This document shows positions 26,968 to 36,201 of a DNA stretch of 64,000 nucleotides, one piece after another. This DNA is from Aestuariibaculum marinum. Lineage in GTDB: Bacteria > Bacteroidota > Bacteroidia > Flavobacteriales > Flavobacteriaceae. The stretch lies in the NCBI RefSeq assembly GCF_014596975.1, contig NZ_JACVXD010000002.1, forward strand, positions 366,280-430,279, written 5' to 3'. Both the position numbers and the translations under genes were made by a program. Every line of letters begins with the position of its first letter. Positions within the stretch are counted from its first letter, which is position 1. The notes under the pieces were generated by a model. That model did not search any database, was not told the origin of the DNA, and worked only from the letters and a program-made list of their open reading frames with translations.

Positions 26968-29900
26968 TTAGAAATTTATGTTAATGTTTAACCCTACGCT
27001 TCTTGTAGAAGGCTGGTTATAAATATCTACACCTTGTAATCCTAAACCGGTACTTGCTGCAATATTTGGATCGAAAGGTGCATCCTTATAGAAGAAGAAT
27101 AAGTTATTTGCGATGATTGAGAAGTTAATGTTGTCTATAAAATCACTTTGTCCCATAATTAATTTGTAACCTACAGAAAGTTCTCTTAAGCTCACATTAG
27201 TGGCATCGTATACATACTCACCTAACATCCCGGCCCTACCACCAACAGCATTGTAATATTCTTGAGCTGTAATTTGTGATGCGTTCCCAGATTCGTCAAC
27301 AACATTAATCATACCTCCGTTAGCATTTCTGGCATCGGCAGTGGATTGAGACACTCCGTAGTAATCATTTACTGCTTCAGTTACACTCATAACGTCACCA
27401 CCAAATTTACCATCGATTAAGAAGTTAAAGTTGAAGTTTCCGAATGTAAAGTTGTTATTCCATCCTAAAGTGAAATCTGGTTGTGCATGAGCTACAGTTT
27501 CAAAATCTGTAGACATTAAAGCTCCTGAATCGTTGATGACAGGAGTTCCGTTTTCATCTCTAACTAAAGAACGCGCTTTAATACTACCAAAGTCTTCTCC
27601 TTCTATTAAAGAGTACTCATAACCGTTTACACCACGAGCCGTAATAACTGCGTCTCCGTTTTGTAAAGCAGGGTGAACAGACACCACTGTATTATCGTTT
27701 TGGGCAAAGTTAAATGCTGTATCCCAGTTAAAGTTTTCTCCAACTACAGGTTTTCCGTTAAGAACAATCTCGAAACCTTTATTAGAAATTTCACCAGCAT
27801 TTACAATGTTTTGAGAATATCCGTAAGGATTTGGTTCTGCCTGAATGTAGAAAATCTGATTTGTAGTTTTTGTGTCGTAATATGTGAAATCGAATCCTAA
27901 ACGGTTACCAAAGAAACGCCACTCTGTACCAAATTCTAGAGACTGTTGTAACTGTGGTTTTAAAGTTTCTCCCTCTTTTGGGCCAACAGATGGTTTAAGA
28001 ATATTATTAGACGTAGCACTGATGTTGTATAATGGAATGGTTGCATAATTTGGAATATCGGTTCCTACTTCGGCATACGATACTCTTGCTTTTGCGAATG
28101 AGATAGCTTGTGGTAATTCAACCATATCGCTAATGATTCCTGTTAAACCAACAGAAGGGTAGAAGAACGAGTAGCTGTCTGTAAGCGCTAAAGTTGAAGA
28201 CCAGTCATTTCTCCCTGTAACATCTAAGAATAACATGTTTTTATAACCAAAGTTTACCGAAGCAAATACCGATTGCATTTCTTTTCTTCCGATACTTTGT
28301 GAAATATTATTTGTTGTTACAAAGTTGGCAATCGTGAAGTAATTAGGGTATTTAAGTCCAGCACCATCACGACCTGAATCTAAAAGAACTTTGTCTCCAA
28401 TCGTAGATTTGGTTAAACTTGTTCCTAATAATCCGGTGAAAGAAAAGTTCTCTCCAAAATCTTTGTTATAGTTTGCAATGAAATCAACGTACTGTTGATT
28501 GTTTTCAGTTTTTTCTAAAATATATCGTCCGTTATCACCAGAGTTTACTGGGTCTGTTCCGGCGTATTGTTTCTTTTCGTAAGTAAAGAATGATTTATCG
28601 TAGCTTGCTCTCGATTGTAAAGAGAAGGCATCAGTAATTTGATATTTTAACGAAGCGTTAATTAAAACACGTTGCGCAATATCTTTACTTGGTGTTCTGT
28701 ATGCTAACCAATATGGGTTTTGCTGAATGTTCTCGTCGAAAGAAGTGGCATACTGATCCATTTGGTTTAAAGCGGTATTGAAATATTCAAATTGGTCTTT
28801 GTAACTATTTCTATCGATTCCCACAGGGTTTAAATAATGACCTGTTAGTGGGTTGGCGTATAAACCATTTGTAGGACGGTTCCAGATGCGTTGGTCTGAT
28901 AAGTTTACACTTGCAGAAACATCTATTTTTTCATCTAAAAACTTAGCGGTTTCTCTTAAGGTAATATTGTTTCTTGTTAAGCGGTTTTCAGGAATAACCC
29001 CTTCACCAATTGTATTAGCGTATGATAAATAGGTTTGCGCTTTTTGATTACCTGCGGTTAACGAAAGCGCATTAATAGAAGTGAATCCTGTATTAAAGAA
29101 CGATTCAGCATCATTTTTCAATCCTGAAGATTGTGCTCCCCAAGATTTAGGGTCGGTTACATTTCCGTTTTCAGCGATTGGTTGTCCAACTGAATTACTT
29201 TGGTATTCTGATTGTAATTTTGGTAACGACATCACGTTGTCGGCAGTAAAACTAGAATTGAAGTTTACGCTTAAAGCGCCTTCCTTACCTTTTTTTGTGG
29301 TAATTAAAATAACCCCGTTTGCCCCTTGACTACCATAAAGTGCCGAAGCAGATGCTCCTTTTAACACGGTCATGCTTTCAATATCATCCGGGTTGATTAA
29401 CGACATCGCGTCACCACCGTCTCGGTTACCAGTCTGACTACCAAAAATGTCTGTTCCTGGCTCATTTCCGTTGGCTCCGTTACCACTGTTTAGCACAGGG
29501 ATACCATCAATAACATAAAGCGGATCGTTGTAAGTTGTAGAGGCATTACCCCTTAAAATTACTTTAGTTGCACCCCCTAAACCAGATGAACTTCTGGCGA
29601 TTGTAATTCCGGCAGATTTACCTGATAAACTGTTAATTGGGTTGGTTTGTTTTACTCGAGTAAGTTCGTCACCGCCAACTTCCTGAGCAGAATAGGTAAG
29701 TGCTTTTTTCTCTTTCTTAATACCTAAAGCCGTAACAACAACTTCAGCAAGCTGTTCGTTGTCTTCTGCTAATTGAACATTGATAGTGTTTGAACCAGAA
29801 ACGGTTACTTTTTCGGTAGTCATTCCTAAGAATGAAAATGTTAACACGTCACCAGCTTTAGCCATGATGGTGTATTTTCCATCAAAGTCGGTAAGCGTAC

Positions 29901-30057
29901 CTGTAGTTGTGCCATCAATAATAACATTACCTCCGGCGATTGGCATACCGTCTGCTTTCGAGGTAACAGTTCCTTTAATTTCCTTTTCCTGAGCAAACAA
30001 CTGTATGCTGAAGAATAAGAAGGAAAACAAGAGTGTCGTTTTTAAGTAATACTTCAT
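26968..30057 (-). CDS. SusC/RagA-family TonB-linked outer-membrane transporter
   Basis: The 1029-residue protein has a signal peptide (ending LFAQ), a carboxypeptidase-regulatory-like domain (about 26-105: IKGTVTSKADGMPIAGGNVI, then TLTDFDGKYTI), the SusC signature VVTALGIKKEKKALTYS (residues about 106-122), a plug domain (YVIDGIPV, ALYGSQGANGVILITTK) and a large barrel ending in LNININF. With the adjacent SusD it forms the import complex for oligosaccharides. It is the first gene of the minus-strand cluster; the best promoter match upstream (TATATTCG, 30184-30191) has one mismatch. Confidence 0.95.
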   Translation of the reverse strand: MKYYLKTTLLFSFLFFSIQLFAQEKEIKGTVTSKADGMPIAGGNVIIDGTTTGTLTDFDGKYTIMAKAGDVLTFSFLGMTTEKVTVSGSNTINVQLAEDNEQLAEVVVTALGIKKEKKALTYSAQEVGGDELTRVKQTNPINSLSGKSAGITIARSSSGLGGATKVILRGNASTTYNDPLYVIDGIPVLNSGNGANGNEPGTDIFGSQTGNRDGGDAMSLINPDDIESMTVLKGASASALYGSQGANGVILITTKKGKEGALSVNFNSSFTADNVMSLPKLQSEYQSNSVGQPIAENGNVTDPKSWGAQSSGLKNDAESFFNTGFTSINALSLTAGNQKAQTYLSYANTIGEGVIPENRLTRNNITLRETAKFLDEKIDVSASVNLSDQRIWNRPTNGLYANPLTGHYLNPVGIDRNSYKDQFEYFNTALNQMDQYATSFDENIQQNPYWLAYRTPSKDIAQRVLINASLKYQITDAFSLQSRASYDKSFFTYEKKQYAGTDPVNSGDNGRYILEKTENNQQYVDFIANYNKDFGENFSFTGLLGTSLTKSTIGDKVLLDSGRDGAGLKYPNYFTIANFVTTNNISQSIGRKEMQSVFASVNFGYKNMLFLDVTGRNDWSSTLALTDSYSFFYPSVGLTGIISDMVELPQAISFAKARVSYAEVGTDIPNYATIPLYNISATSNNILKPSVGPKEGETLKPQLQQSLEFGTEWRFFGNRLGFDFTYYDTKTTNQIFYIQAEPNPYGYSQNIVNAGEISNKGFEIVLNGKPVVGENFNWDTAFNFAQNDNTVVSVHPALQNGDAVITARGVNGYEYSLIEGEDFGSIKARSLVRDENGTPVINDSGALMSTDFETVAHAQPDFTLGWNNNFTFGNFNFNFLIDGKFGGDVMSVTEAVNDYYGVSQSTADARNANGGMINVVDESGNASQITAQEYYNAVGGRAGMLGEYVYDATNVSLRELSVGYKLIMGQSDFIDNINFSIIANNLFFFYKDAPFDPNIAASTGLGLQGVDIYNQPSTRSVGLNININF

Positions 30058-30295
30058 AATTTGAATGTTTAGTCTTGTTATTTGCTATCAATGTTATTTA
30101 TTATAAAAGTTGTTTTAAAAAAAAATATCTGAACTACACCATTTTACACACAGAAGACAGAGAATTATCGATAAATGATTTTGCGAATATAAACTCTTAA
30201 TGAAATTATTGTTAATTAATTATTATATTCTTAAAATTGCTTGAGATAATTTAATCTATTTGTCGAATTTTTAATAATAATTTAAACCAAGACCC

Positions 30296-31336
30296 TTGTT
30301 GAGACTTAAGATCAAGAATACCATTTCCCCTAAATACCATGTGCTTTTTTGGCTTGTTTATTTCCTGTTTAATGTTATTAGATGGGGTAGTTATTTTAAT
30401 GATTACTGGTATTCTTTTAAATCGAACCTTGTAGAGTTTCCAATCCATGTTATTGTGGTTTATATTAATATTTACTACTTGATTCCTCGACTTATACTAA
30501 AACGACGGTATTTAACCTATGTGTTAAGTCTGGTTTTTATGTTGGCTATTGTGTATTTGGTGAGAACCAGTTTGAATTATGTGCTAGTTACCAGAGATAT
30601 ATGGCCAGAAGCCGGTGGAACGGGGGAGTTTATGCAGCTTAATCATATCATCGCGGTTGTTTTAGGAGAACTCTACGTTATAGGTTTTGTATCGGCTATA
30701 AAACTCGTAATCGATTGGAGTCTGGAAAAGCGAAGAAATGAAAAACTGGCAAAGCTTCAATTAAGTACCGAATTGAAATATTTACGAACCCAGATACAGC
30801 CACATTTCTTTTTTAATACGCTTAATAATTTATATGCACTGACTTTAAAAAAGTCTGATAGTGCCCCGCAAATGGTAATTAAAATATCAGATCTCATGCA
30901 GTATGTCTTGTATGAAGTTAATAGCTCTAAGGCCGATTTACTTGAAGAAATTAATCATATTAACACCTATATTGATGTGGAGCGTATGCGTTTTAATGAG
31001 CGTGTAGAATGTGAAATGGATATTATCGGAGATATTGAAGATATTAATGTTCCGCCGTTGTTATTCCTGACGTTTATCGAAAATTGTTTCAAACATGGAT
31101 TAAAAGGTTGTGAAAACGTAAGGGTAAACATGAGTTTTGAAGTATTAAATAAAGACTATTTAGAGTTTAAATTGTCGAATACTTTTAATGCCAAATCTAG
31201 TATAAACAACGAACAAGGTATTGGAATAGCCAATACCAAACGCAGGTTAAGCCTTTTGTTTAACAGTGATTATGAGTTTAAAACTACTGTAGAGAACAAT
31301 ATGTACAACCTTTACTTAAAAATACCTATTCGATGA
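30296..31336 (+). CDS. LytS-type sensor histidine kinase
   Basis: The 346-residue protein has four membrane segments in the first 140 residues and then a His_kinase (LytS/YehU) domain: the phospho-acceptor motif QIQPHFFFNTLNNLY with H170, an N box (ENCFKHGLKG) and a G box (GIGIANTKRRLSLLF). There is no recognisable extracellular sensing domain. No ATG is available: an in-frame stop lies at 30278 and the first in-frame Met is far downstream, so TTG at 30296 or 30299 is the likely start. The stop overlaps the response-regulator ATG (ATGA). It is divergent from susC. Confidence 0.88.
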   Translation: MLRLKIKNTISPKYHVLFWLVYFLFNVIRWGSYFNDYWYSFKSNLVEFPIHVIVVYINIYYLIPRLILKRRYLTYVLSLVFMLAIVYLVRTSLNYVLVTRDIWPEAGGTGEFMQLNHIIAVVLGELYVIGFVSAIKLVIDWSLEKRRNEKLAKLQLSTELKYLRTQIQPHFFFNTLNNLYALTLKKSDSAPQMVIKISDLMQYVLYEVNSSKADLLEEINHINTYIDVERMRFNERVECEMDIIGDIEDINVPPLLFLTFIENCFKHGLKGCENVRVNMSFEVLNKDYLEFKLSNTFNAKSSINNEQGIGIANTKRRLSLLFNSDYEFKTTVENNMYNLYLKIPIR

Positions 31337-32055
31337 AAATAAAATGTGTAATCATTGATGATGAAGCACTGGCGATTGAGGTAATTGAAGATCATTTAAA
31401 GAACTTCGATCATGTTGAAATTGTAGGGACTTTTACCAACCCTTTAAAAGCCTATGGTGTTTTAGAGCAAGAAAAAATTGATGTGGTTTTTCTTGATATT
31501 AATATGCCACAACTTAACGGGTTTGCGTTTATCGAGAACTTAAGTTATAAGCCTCATATCGTTATCACAACGGCCTACAGAGAATATGCAGTAAAAAGCT
31601 TCGAACTCGATGTTTTAGATTACCTCGTGAAACCTATTCCGTTTAATCGCTTTTTAAAAACCATTAATAAAGTGTATCAGCAGGTATATGTTAATAATAC
31701 TTCCAATGATTTAGGTTTTCAGCAGGAACCACATATTTTTCTAAAAGTGGGAAAGAAATTAGTAAAGGTAAACCTGAACGATATTTTAATTATCGAAAGC
31801 CTTAAAGACTATATAAAAGTAATTACCACCCTTGGTGATTACGTTGTGCACAAATCCCTAACAGCCATTTCAGAAGAATTACCGCAGTCAAACTTTTTGA
31901 GGGTGCATCGCTCGTATACTATTTCAATAAATAAGGTTAATTCTGTAGAAGGAAATATGGTTGAAATATCGAACAGAAGAATTCCTATAGGTAGGAATTA
32001 TGTTAAAATAACCCGCGAACGTATTCTGAACACTAATGATGATACCGATAACTAA
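31333..32055 (+). CDS. LytTR-type response regulator
   Basis: The 240-residue protein has a receiver domain (acidic pair D9-D10, phospho-acceptor D55 in FLDINMP, then TTAYREYA and the K-P pair in DYLVKPIPF) and a C-terminal LytTR DNA-binding domain (about 140-235: ESLKDYIKVIT, FLRVHRSYTISINKV, IPIGRNYV). It is translationally coupled to the kinase gene. The divergent susC promoter region is the most obvious candidate target. Confidence 0.94.
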   Translation: MKIKCVIIDDEALAIEVIEDHLKNFDHVEIVGTFTNPLKAYGVLEQEKIDVVFLDINMPQLNGFAFIENLSYKPHIVITTAYREYAVKSFELDVLDYLVKPIPFNRFLKTINKVYQQVYVNNTSNDLGFQQEPHIFLKVGKKLVKVNLNDILIIESLKDYIKVITTLGDYVVHKSLTAISEELPQSNFLRVHRSYTISINKVNSVEGNMVEISNRRIPIGRNYVKITRERILNTNDDTDN

Positions 32056-32078
32056 TAAAAAGAAAGCGGTATGTTAAT

Positions 32079-33176
32079 ATGGTAGCAAAGCAAAGAATTC
32101 AGTCGGTAGATTTATTACGAGGTATCACTATTGTCGCTATGATTTTAGTTAATAACCCTGGAGATTGGTCACATATTTACACGCCATTGTCACATGCGGA
32201 GTGGCATGGTTTAACACCAACCGACCTTATTTTTCCGTTCTTTTTGTTTATTGTCGGAATATCAATCTACTACGCCTATAAGAATAAGCAACCAAATACA
32301 ACAACTTATAAAAAGATAGCTGTTAGAAGTTTAAAATTAATTGGGTTGGGACTTTTTTTAAAGGCATTTATCCCTACGGTGCCTTTTATTCAGGATTGGG
32401 AAAGTATCCGATTTATGGGTGTGTTGCAACGCATAGGTATTGTCTTTTTCATCTCAGCCATCATGTATTTAAATTTTAATTGGAAAGCGCTGTCAGGAGT
32501 CGTAGTTGTTATTCTTTTAGGTTATTGGTTATGGCTTGGTTTTGTGCCGTTACCAAGTGGTACGATGCCAACGTTTGACCGTGCACCTAATAATTGGGCT
32601 AACTATATCGATTTTCAAGTTTTAGGTACACACATGTGGCAACCCGATTACGATCCAGAAGGACTGCTAGGAACAGTTTCTTCGATAGCCACCTGTTTAC
32701 TTGGTGTCTTAGTAGGAAAGGTGCTAGATAACCCTATAGACCGTAAAGCGTTTATATTGTTTTCTATAGGTATAATCTTGTTAGCTTCCGGATGTCTGTT
32801 TAGTATTTGGTTCCCTATAAACAAAGCACTTTGGAGTAGTAGTTTTGTTTTGGTAACAGCTGGGTATGGAACCATTATTTTATCTTTAATCTACTATATT
32901 GTTGATGTGAAACAGTGGCATTTTGGAGGAGTCTTTAAAATGGTTGGTATGAATGCGATTACTATTTATTTTCTTTCAGAGTTTATTGCGAAAAGCTTTT
33001 ATTTAATTCCTATCGGTGAAGATTCAAATATTCATAATTGGTTGTATAGCTCAGTTTTTGCCCACGAAACATTAAGTAATAAGTTTTCTTCTCTTTGCTA
33101 CGCTATGGTTGTGGTATTATTTTACTTAGGCTTAGGTTTCTACTTGTACCGAAAGAAGGTTTTTATTAAAGTTTAA
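32079..33176 (+). CDS. nagX: NagX/HGSNAT-like membrane acyltransferase
   Basis: The 365-residue membrane protein has about ten hydrophobic segments and the family signature at its N-terminus: SVDLLRGITIVAMILVNNPG followed by a WHGLTPTDLIFPFFLFIVG stretch. It belongs to the family of heparan-alpha-glucosaminide N-acetyltransferase (HGSNAT/DUF5009/YeiB-like), which moves acetyl groups across a membrane onto terminal glucosamine. Bacterial NagX members occur in GlcNAc-utilisation clusters, as here. The gene follows the response regulator by 23 bases, so the three genes form an operon. The gene symbol is assigned by family and context. Confidence 0.82.
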   Translation: MVAKQRIQSVDLLRGITIVAMILVNNPGDWSHIYTPLSHAEWHGLTPTDLIFPFFLFIVGISIYYAYKNKQPNTTTYKKIAVRSLKLIGLGLFLKAFIPTVPFIQDWESIRFMGVLQRIGIVFFISAIMYLNFNWKALSGVVVVILLGYWLWLGFVPLPSGTMPTFDRAPNNWANYIDFQVLGTHMWQPDYDPEGLLGTVSSIATCLLGVLVGKVLDNPIDRKAFILFSIGIILLASGCLFSIWFPINKALWSSSFVLVTAGYGTIILSLIYYIVDVKQWHFGGVFKMVGMNAITIYFLSEFIAKSFYLIPIGEDSNIHNWLYSSVFAHETLSNKFSSLCYAMVVVLFYLGLGFYLYRKKVFIKV

Positions 33177-33224
33177 GTGGGTTTCAAAATTCTGTTGAGA
33201 ATGATGCGTTTAAAGTACAATGAA

Positions 33225-33249
33225 AGCTTTAAATATGTATATTTGAGCT
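33225..33249 (+). promoter_or_regulatory. umuD promoter with overlapping inverted repeat
   Basis: A perfect -7 box TATATTTG (33238-33245) lies within an inverted repeat: AGCT (33225-33228), AAATAT (33231-33236), GT, ATATTT (33239-33244), AGCT (33246-33249). The inner arms are perfect and the outer arms are offset by one base. It is a candidate repressor site for a damage-inducible gene. Confidence 0.5.
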
Positions 33250-33261
33250 AAATGAAAGGTT

Positions 33262-33702
33262 ATGATAGCAAATGAATCTAATAGCTTAACTTTTTTTACA
33301 CCTGAAGCTTCAAACGAGCTTGGTACTGTATTTTTTGATACAGGTATTTCCTGTGGATTTCCGGCACCTGCCGAAGATTTTAATGAGCAACGTTTATCGT
33401 TAGATAAAGAGTTAGTAAGAAACCGGGAAACCACCTTTTTTGCACGTGTTAGCGGACAAAGTATGATTGGTGCTGGATTAGAAGATAACGATTTGTTAGT
33501 CATAGACCGGAGTCTTGAACCTCAAAACAACCGTATAGCTGTGTGTTTTTTAGATGGCGAATTTACAGTGAAACGACTTCGGGTTGAACAGGGAGAGATT
33601 TGGTTAAAACCAGAAAACCCGAATTACCCCATTATTAAAATAACCGAAGAGAACGAATTCATCATTTGGGGTATTGTAACCAATGTGATTAAAAAGGTGT
33701 AA
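33262..33702 (+). CDS. umuD: UmuD-like self-cleaving S24 peptidase without adjacent umuC
   Basis: The 146-residue protein matches UmuD over its whole length. The autocleavage site is C31-G32 in SCGFPAPAEDF, the nucleophile S67 lies in SGQSMIGAGLEDND, and the general base K104 in GEFTVKRLRV. The 37-residue spacing between serine and lysine equals that of E. coli UmuD (S60, K97). UmuD' is a subunit of error-prone polymerase V, normally encoded just before umuC. Here a PH-domain gene follows and no umuC is present in the window. There is no HTH, so it is not a LexA repressor. Confidence 0.92.
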   Translation: MIANESNSLTFFTPEASNELGTVFFDTGISCGFPAPAEDFNEQRLSLDKELVRNRETTFFARVSGQSMIGAGLEDNDLLVIDRSLEPQNNRIAVCFLDGEFTVKRLRVEQGEIWLKPENPNYPIIKITEENEFIIWGIVTNVIKKV

Positions 33703-33722
33703 AATTTTATTGATTTTTTATA

Positions 33723-34142
33723 ATGAAAATATACAAGGCTAAGAGAAAAGGACTTATTAATTATTTGCTTTTTGGAGCCTTAGTATTACCAATAGTTATC
33801 TTCATTCTCGATAAAAATACTTTCGCGCAGCGTCCGATATTACTTATGCCACTTGCAGGGCCATTAATTTTATTGATTTGGATTTATTTTGATACTACTT
33901 ATAAGGTAAGTGATGGTAATTTATATTATCGTTCAGCTTTTCTAAGGGGTAAAATTAAAATAAGCAGTATTAGAGAAATTGCTAAGGGAAAAACAAAGTG
34001 GAGCGGTATTAAACCTGCTTTGTCAACAAATGGATTAATTGTTAAGTTTAATAAATATGATGAGGTTTATATTGCTCCCGAAAGTAACGACGAACTTGTA
34101 AACGATTTATTAAAACAAAATTCAGAAATAAGCATCGTATAA
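33723..34142 (+). CDS. PH-domain membrane protein
   Basis: The 139-residue protein has two membrane segments (about 12-30 and 38-56) followed by a bacterial PH-like domain (about 57-135: TTYKVSDGNLYYRSAF, then IKISSIREIAKGKTKWSG). The pattern (two helices, then a short beta domain starting YKVSDGNLYYR) is that of the small bPH family. The function is unknown. It follows umuD by 20 bases and shares the terminator with the convergent atpC. Confidence 0.75.
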   Translation: MKIYKAKRKGLINYLLFGALVLPIVIFILDKNTFAQRPILLMPLAGPLILLIWIYFDTTYKVSDGNLYYRSAFLRGKIKISSIREIAKGKTKWSGIKPALSTNGLIVKFNKYDEVYIAPESNDELVNDLLKQNSEISIV

Positions 34143-34153
34143 AAATGCGCATA

Positions 34154-34186
34154 AAAAAACGCGAAACTAAAGGTTTCGCGTTTTTC
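34154..34186. terminator. Bidirectional terminator between the PH-domain gene and atpC
   Basis: ACGCGAAAC (34159-34167) and GTTTCGCGT (34173-34181) form a perfect 9-bp GC-rich stem flanked by an A run and a T run. Confidence 0.92.
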
Positions 34187-34206
34187 TATTCTGAATAAAG
34201 TAGTGT

Positions 34207-34500
34207 TTAGTCAACTAAAACAATCACTTTATTATCTTTCATTTCAATAGTCCCTGATTTGATTTTCAAGGTTAAAACTTTGTTATCATCATGGTGAGGA
34301 TTAACTTCAGAATGTAACGCATCAAATTCTAAGTGACTTTGTGTGTGGGTATGAATTTTAATGGTTCCTTCAGTTAAAATAGACACGATTGCGGCGTGAT
34401 CATTTAAAATCTGAAACTCACCATTAATACCAGGTAATGCTACAGAATCAACTTCTGAGTTAAAAAGGGTAGCTTCTGGTGATACAATTTCTAAATTCAT
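34207..34500 (-). CDS. atpC: F1Fo ATP synthase subunit epsilon
   Basis: The 97-residue protein consists only of the N-terminal beta-sandwich domain of epsilon (MNLEIVSPEATLFNSEVDSV, key part VSPEATLFNSEVDSVALPG, then GEFQILNDHAAIVSIL). The C-terminal helical hairpin that inhibits ATP hydrolysis in other bacteria is absent. Short epsilon subunits are usual in Bacteroidetes, so it is not a broken gene. It follows atpD by 26 bases. The rest of the atp operon is elsewhere. Confidence 0.94.
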   Translation of the reverse strand: MNLEIVSPEATLFNSEVDSVALPGINGEFQILNDHAAIVSILTEGTIKIHTHTQSHLEFDALHSEVNPHHDDNKVLTLKIKSGTIEMKDNKVIVLVD

Positions 34501-34526
34501 AATGTTTTATAGTTTTCTATTGAATA

Positions 34527-36038
<1,512 letters not shown>

Positions 36039-36095
36039 TTATATGTTTAATATTATGCGTTTTAATTCAATGAAAACACTTCTAGTTTTCGGCTG

Positions 36096-36103
36096 CAAAG
36101 ATA
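36096..36103 (-). promoter_or_regulatory. -7 box of the atpD-atpC promoter
   Basis: TATCTTTG followed by CAG on the minus strand is a perfect TAnnTTTG match, 61 bases upstream of the atpD start. Confidence 0.65.
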
Positions 36104-36150
36104 ATTTTTTTAATTTAAAATGAAACTTGTTTTTTCAGGTTTTTTAGAAT

Positions 36151-36178
36151 AAAAAAACACCCTCATAATGAAGGTGTT
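36151..36178 (-). terminator. Terminator after the SGNH lipoprotein gene
   Basis: On the minus strand AACACC...GGTGTT (arms 36173-36178 and 36156-36161, with four further inner pairs) is followed by seven T's. Confidence 0.85.
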
Positions 36179-36201
36179 AAAAAATGTTATTAAAAGGCTT
36201 G

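Noticed and set aside
30165..30174. Palindrome TTATCGATAA upstream of susC
   Set aside because: Ten AT-rich bases are expected by chance in this composition and there is no second copy.
30251..30448. 65-codon minus-strand frame in the susC/kinase intergenic region
   Set aside because: It is mostly antisense to the kinase gene and has low-complexity composition with no start context.
34207..34500. atpC as a truncated pseudogene
   Set aside because: Short epsilon subunits lacking the C-terminal hairpin are normal in Bacteroidetes, and the domain that is present is intact.
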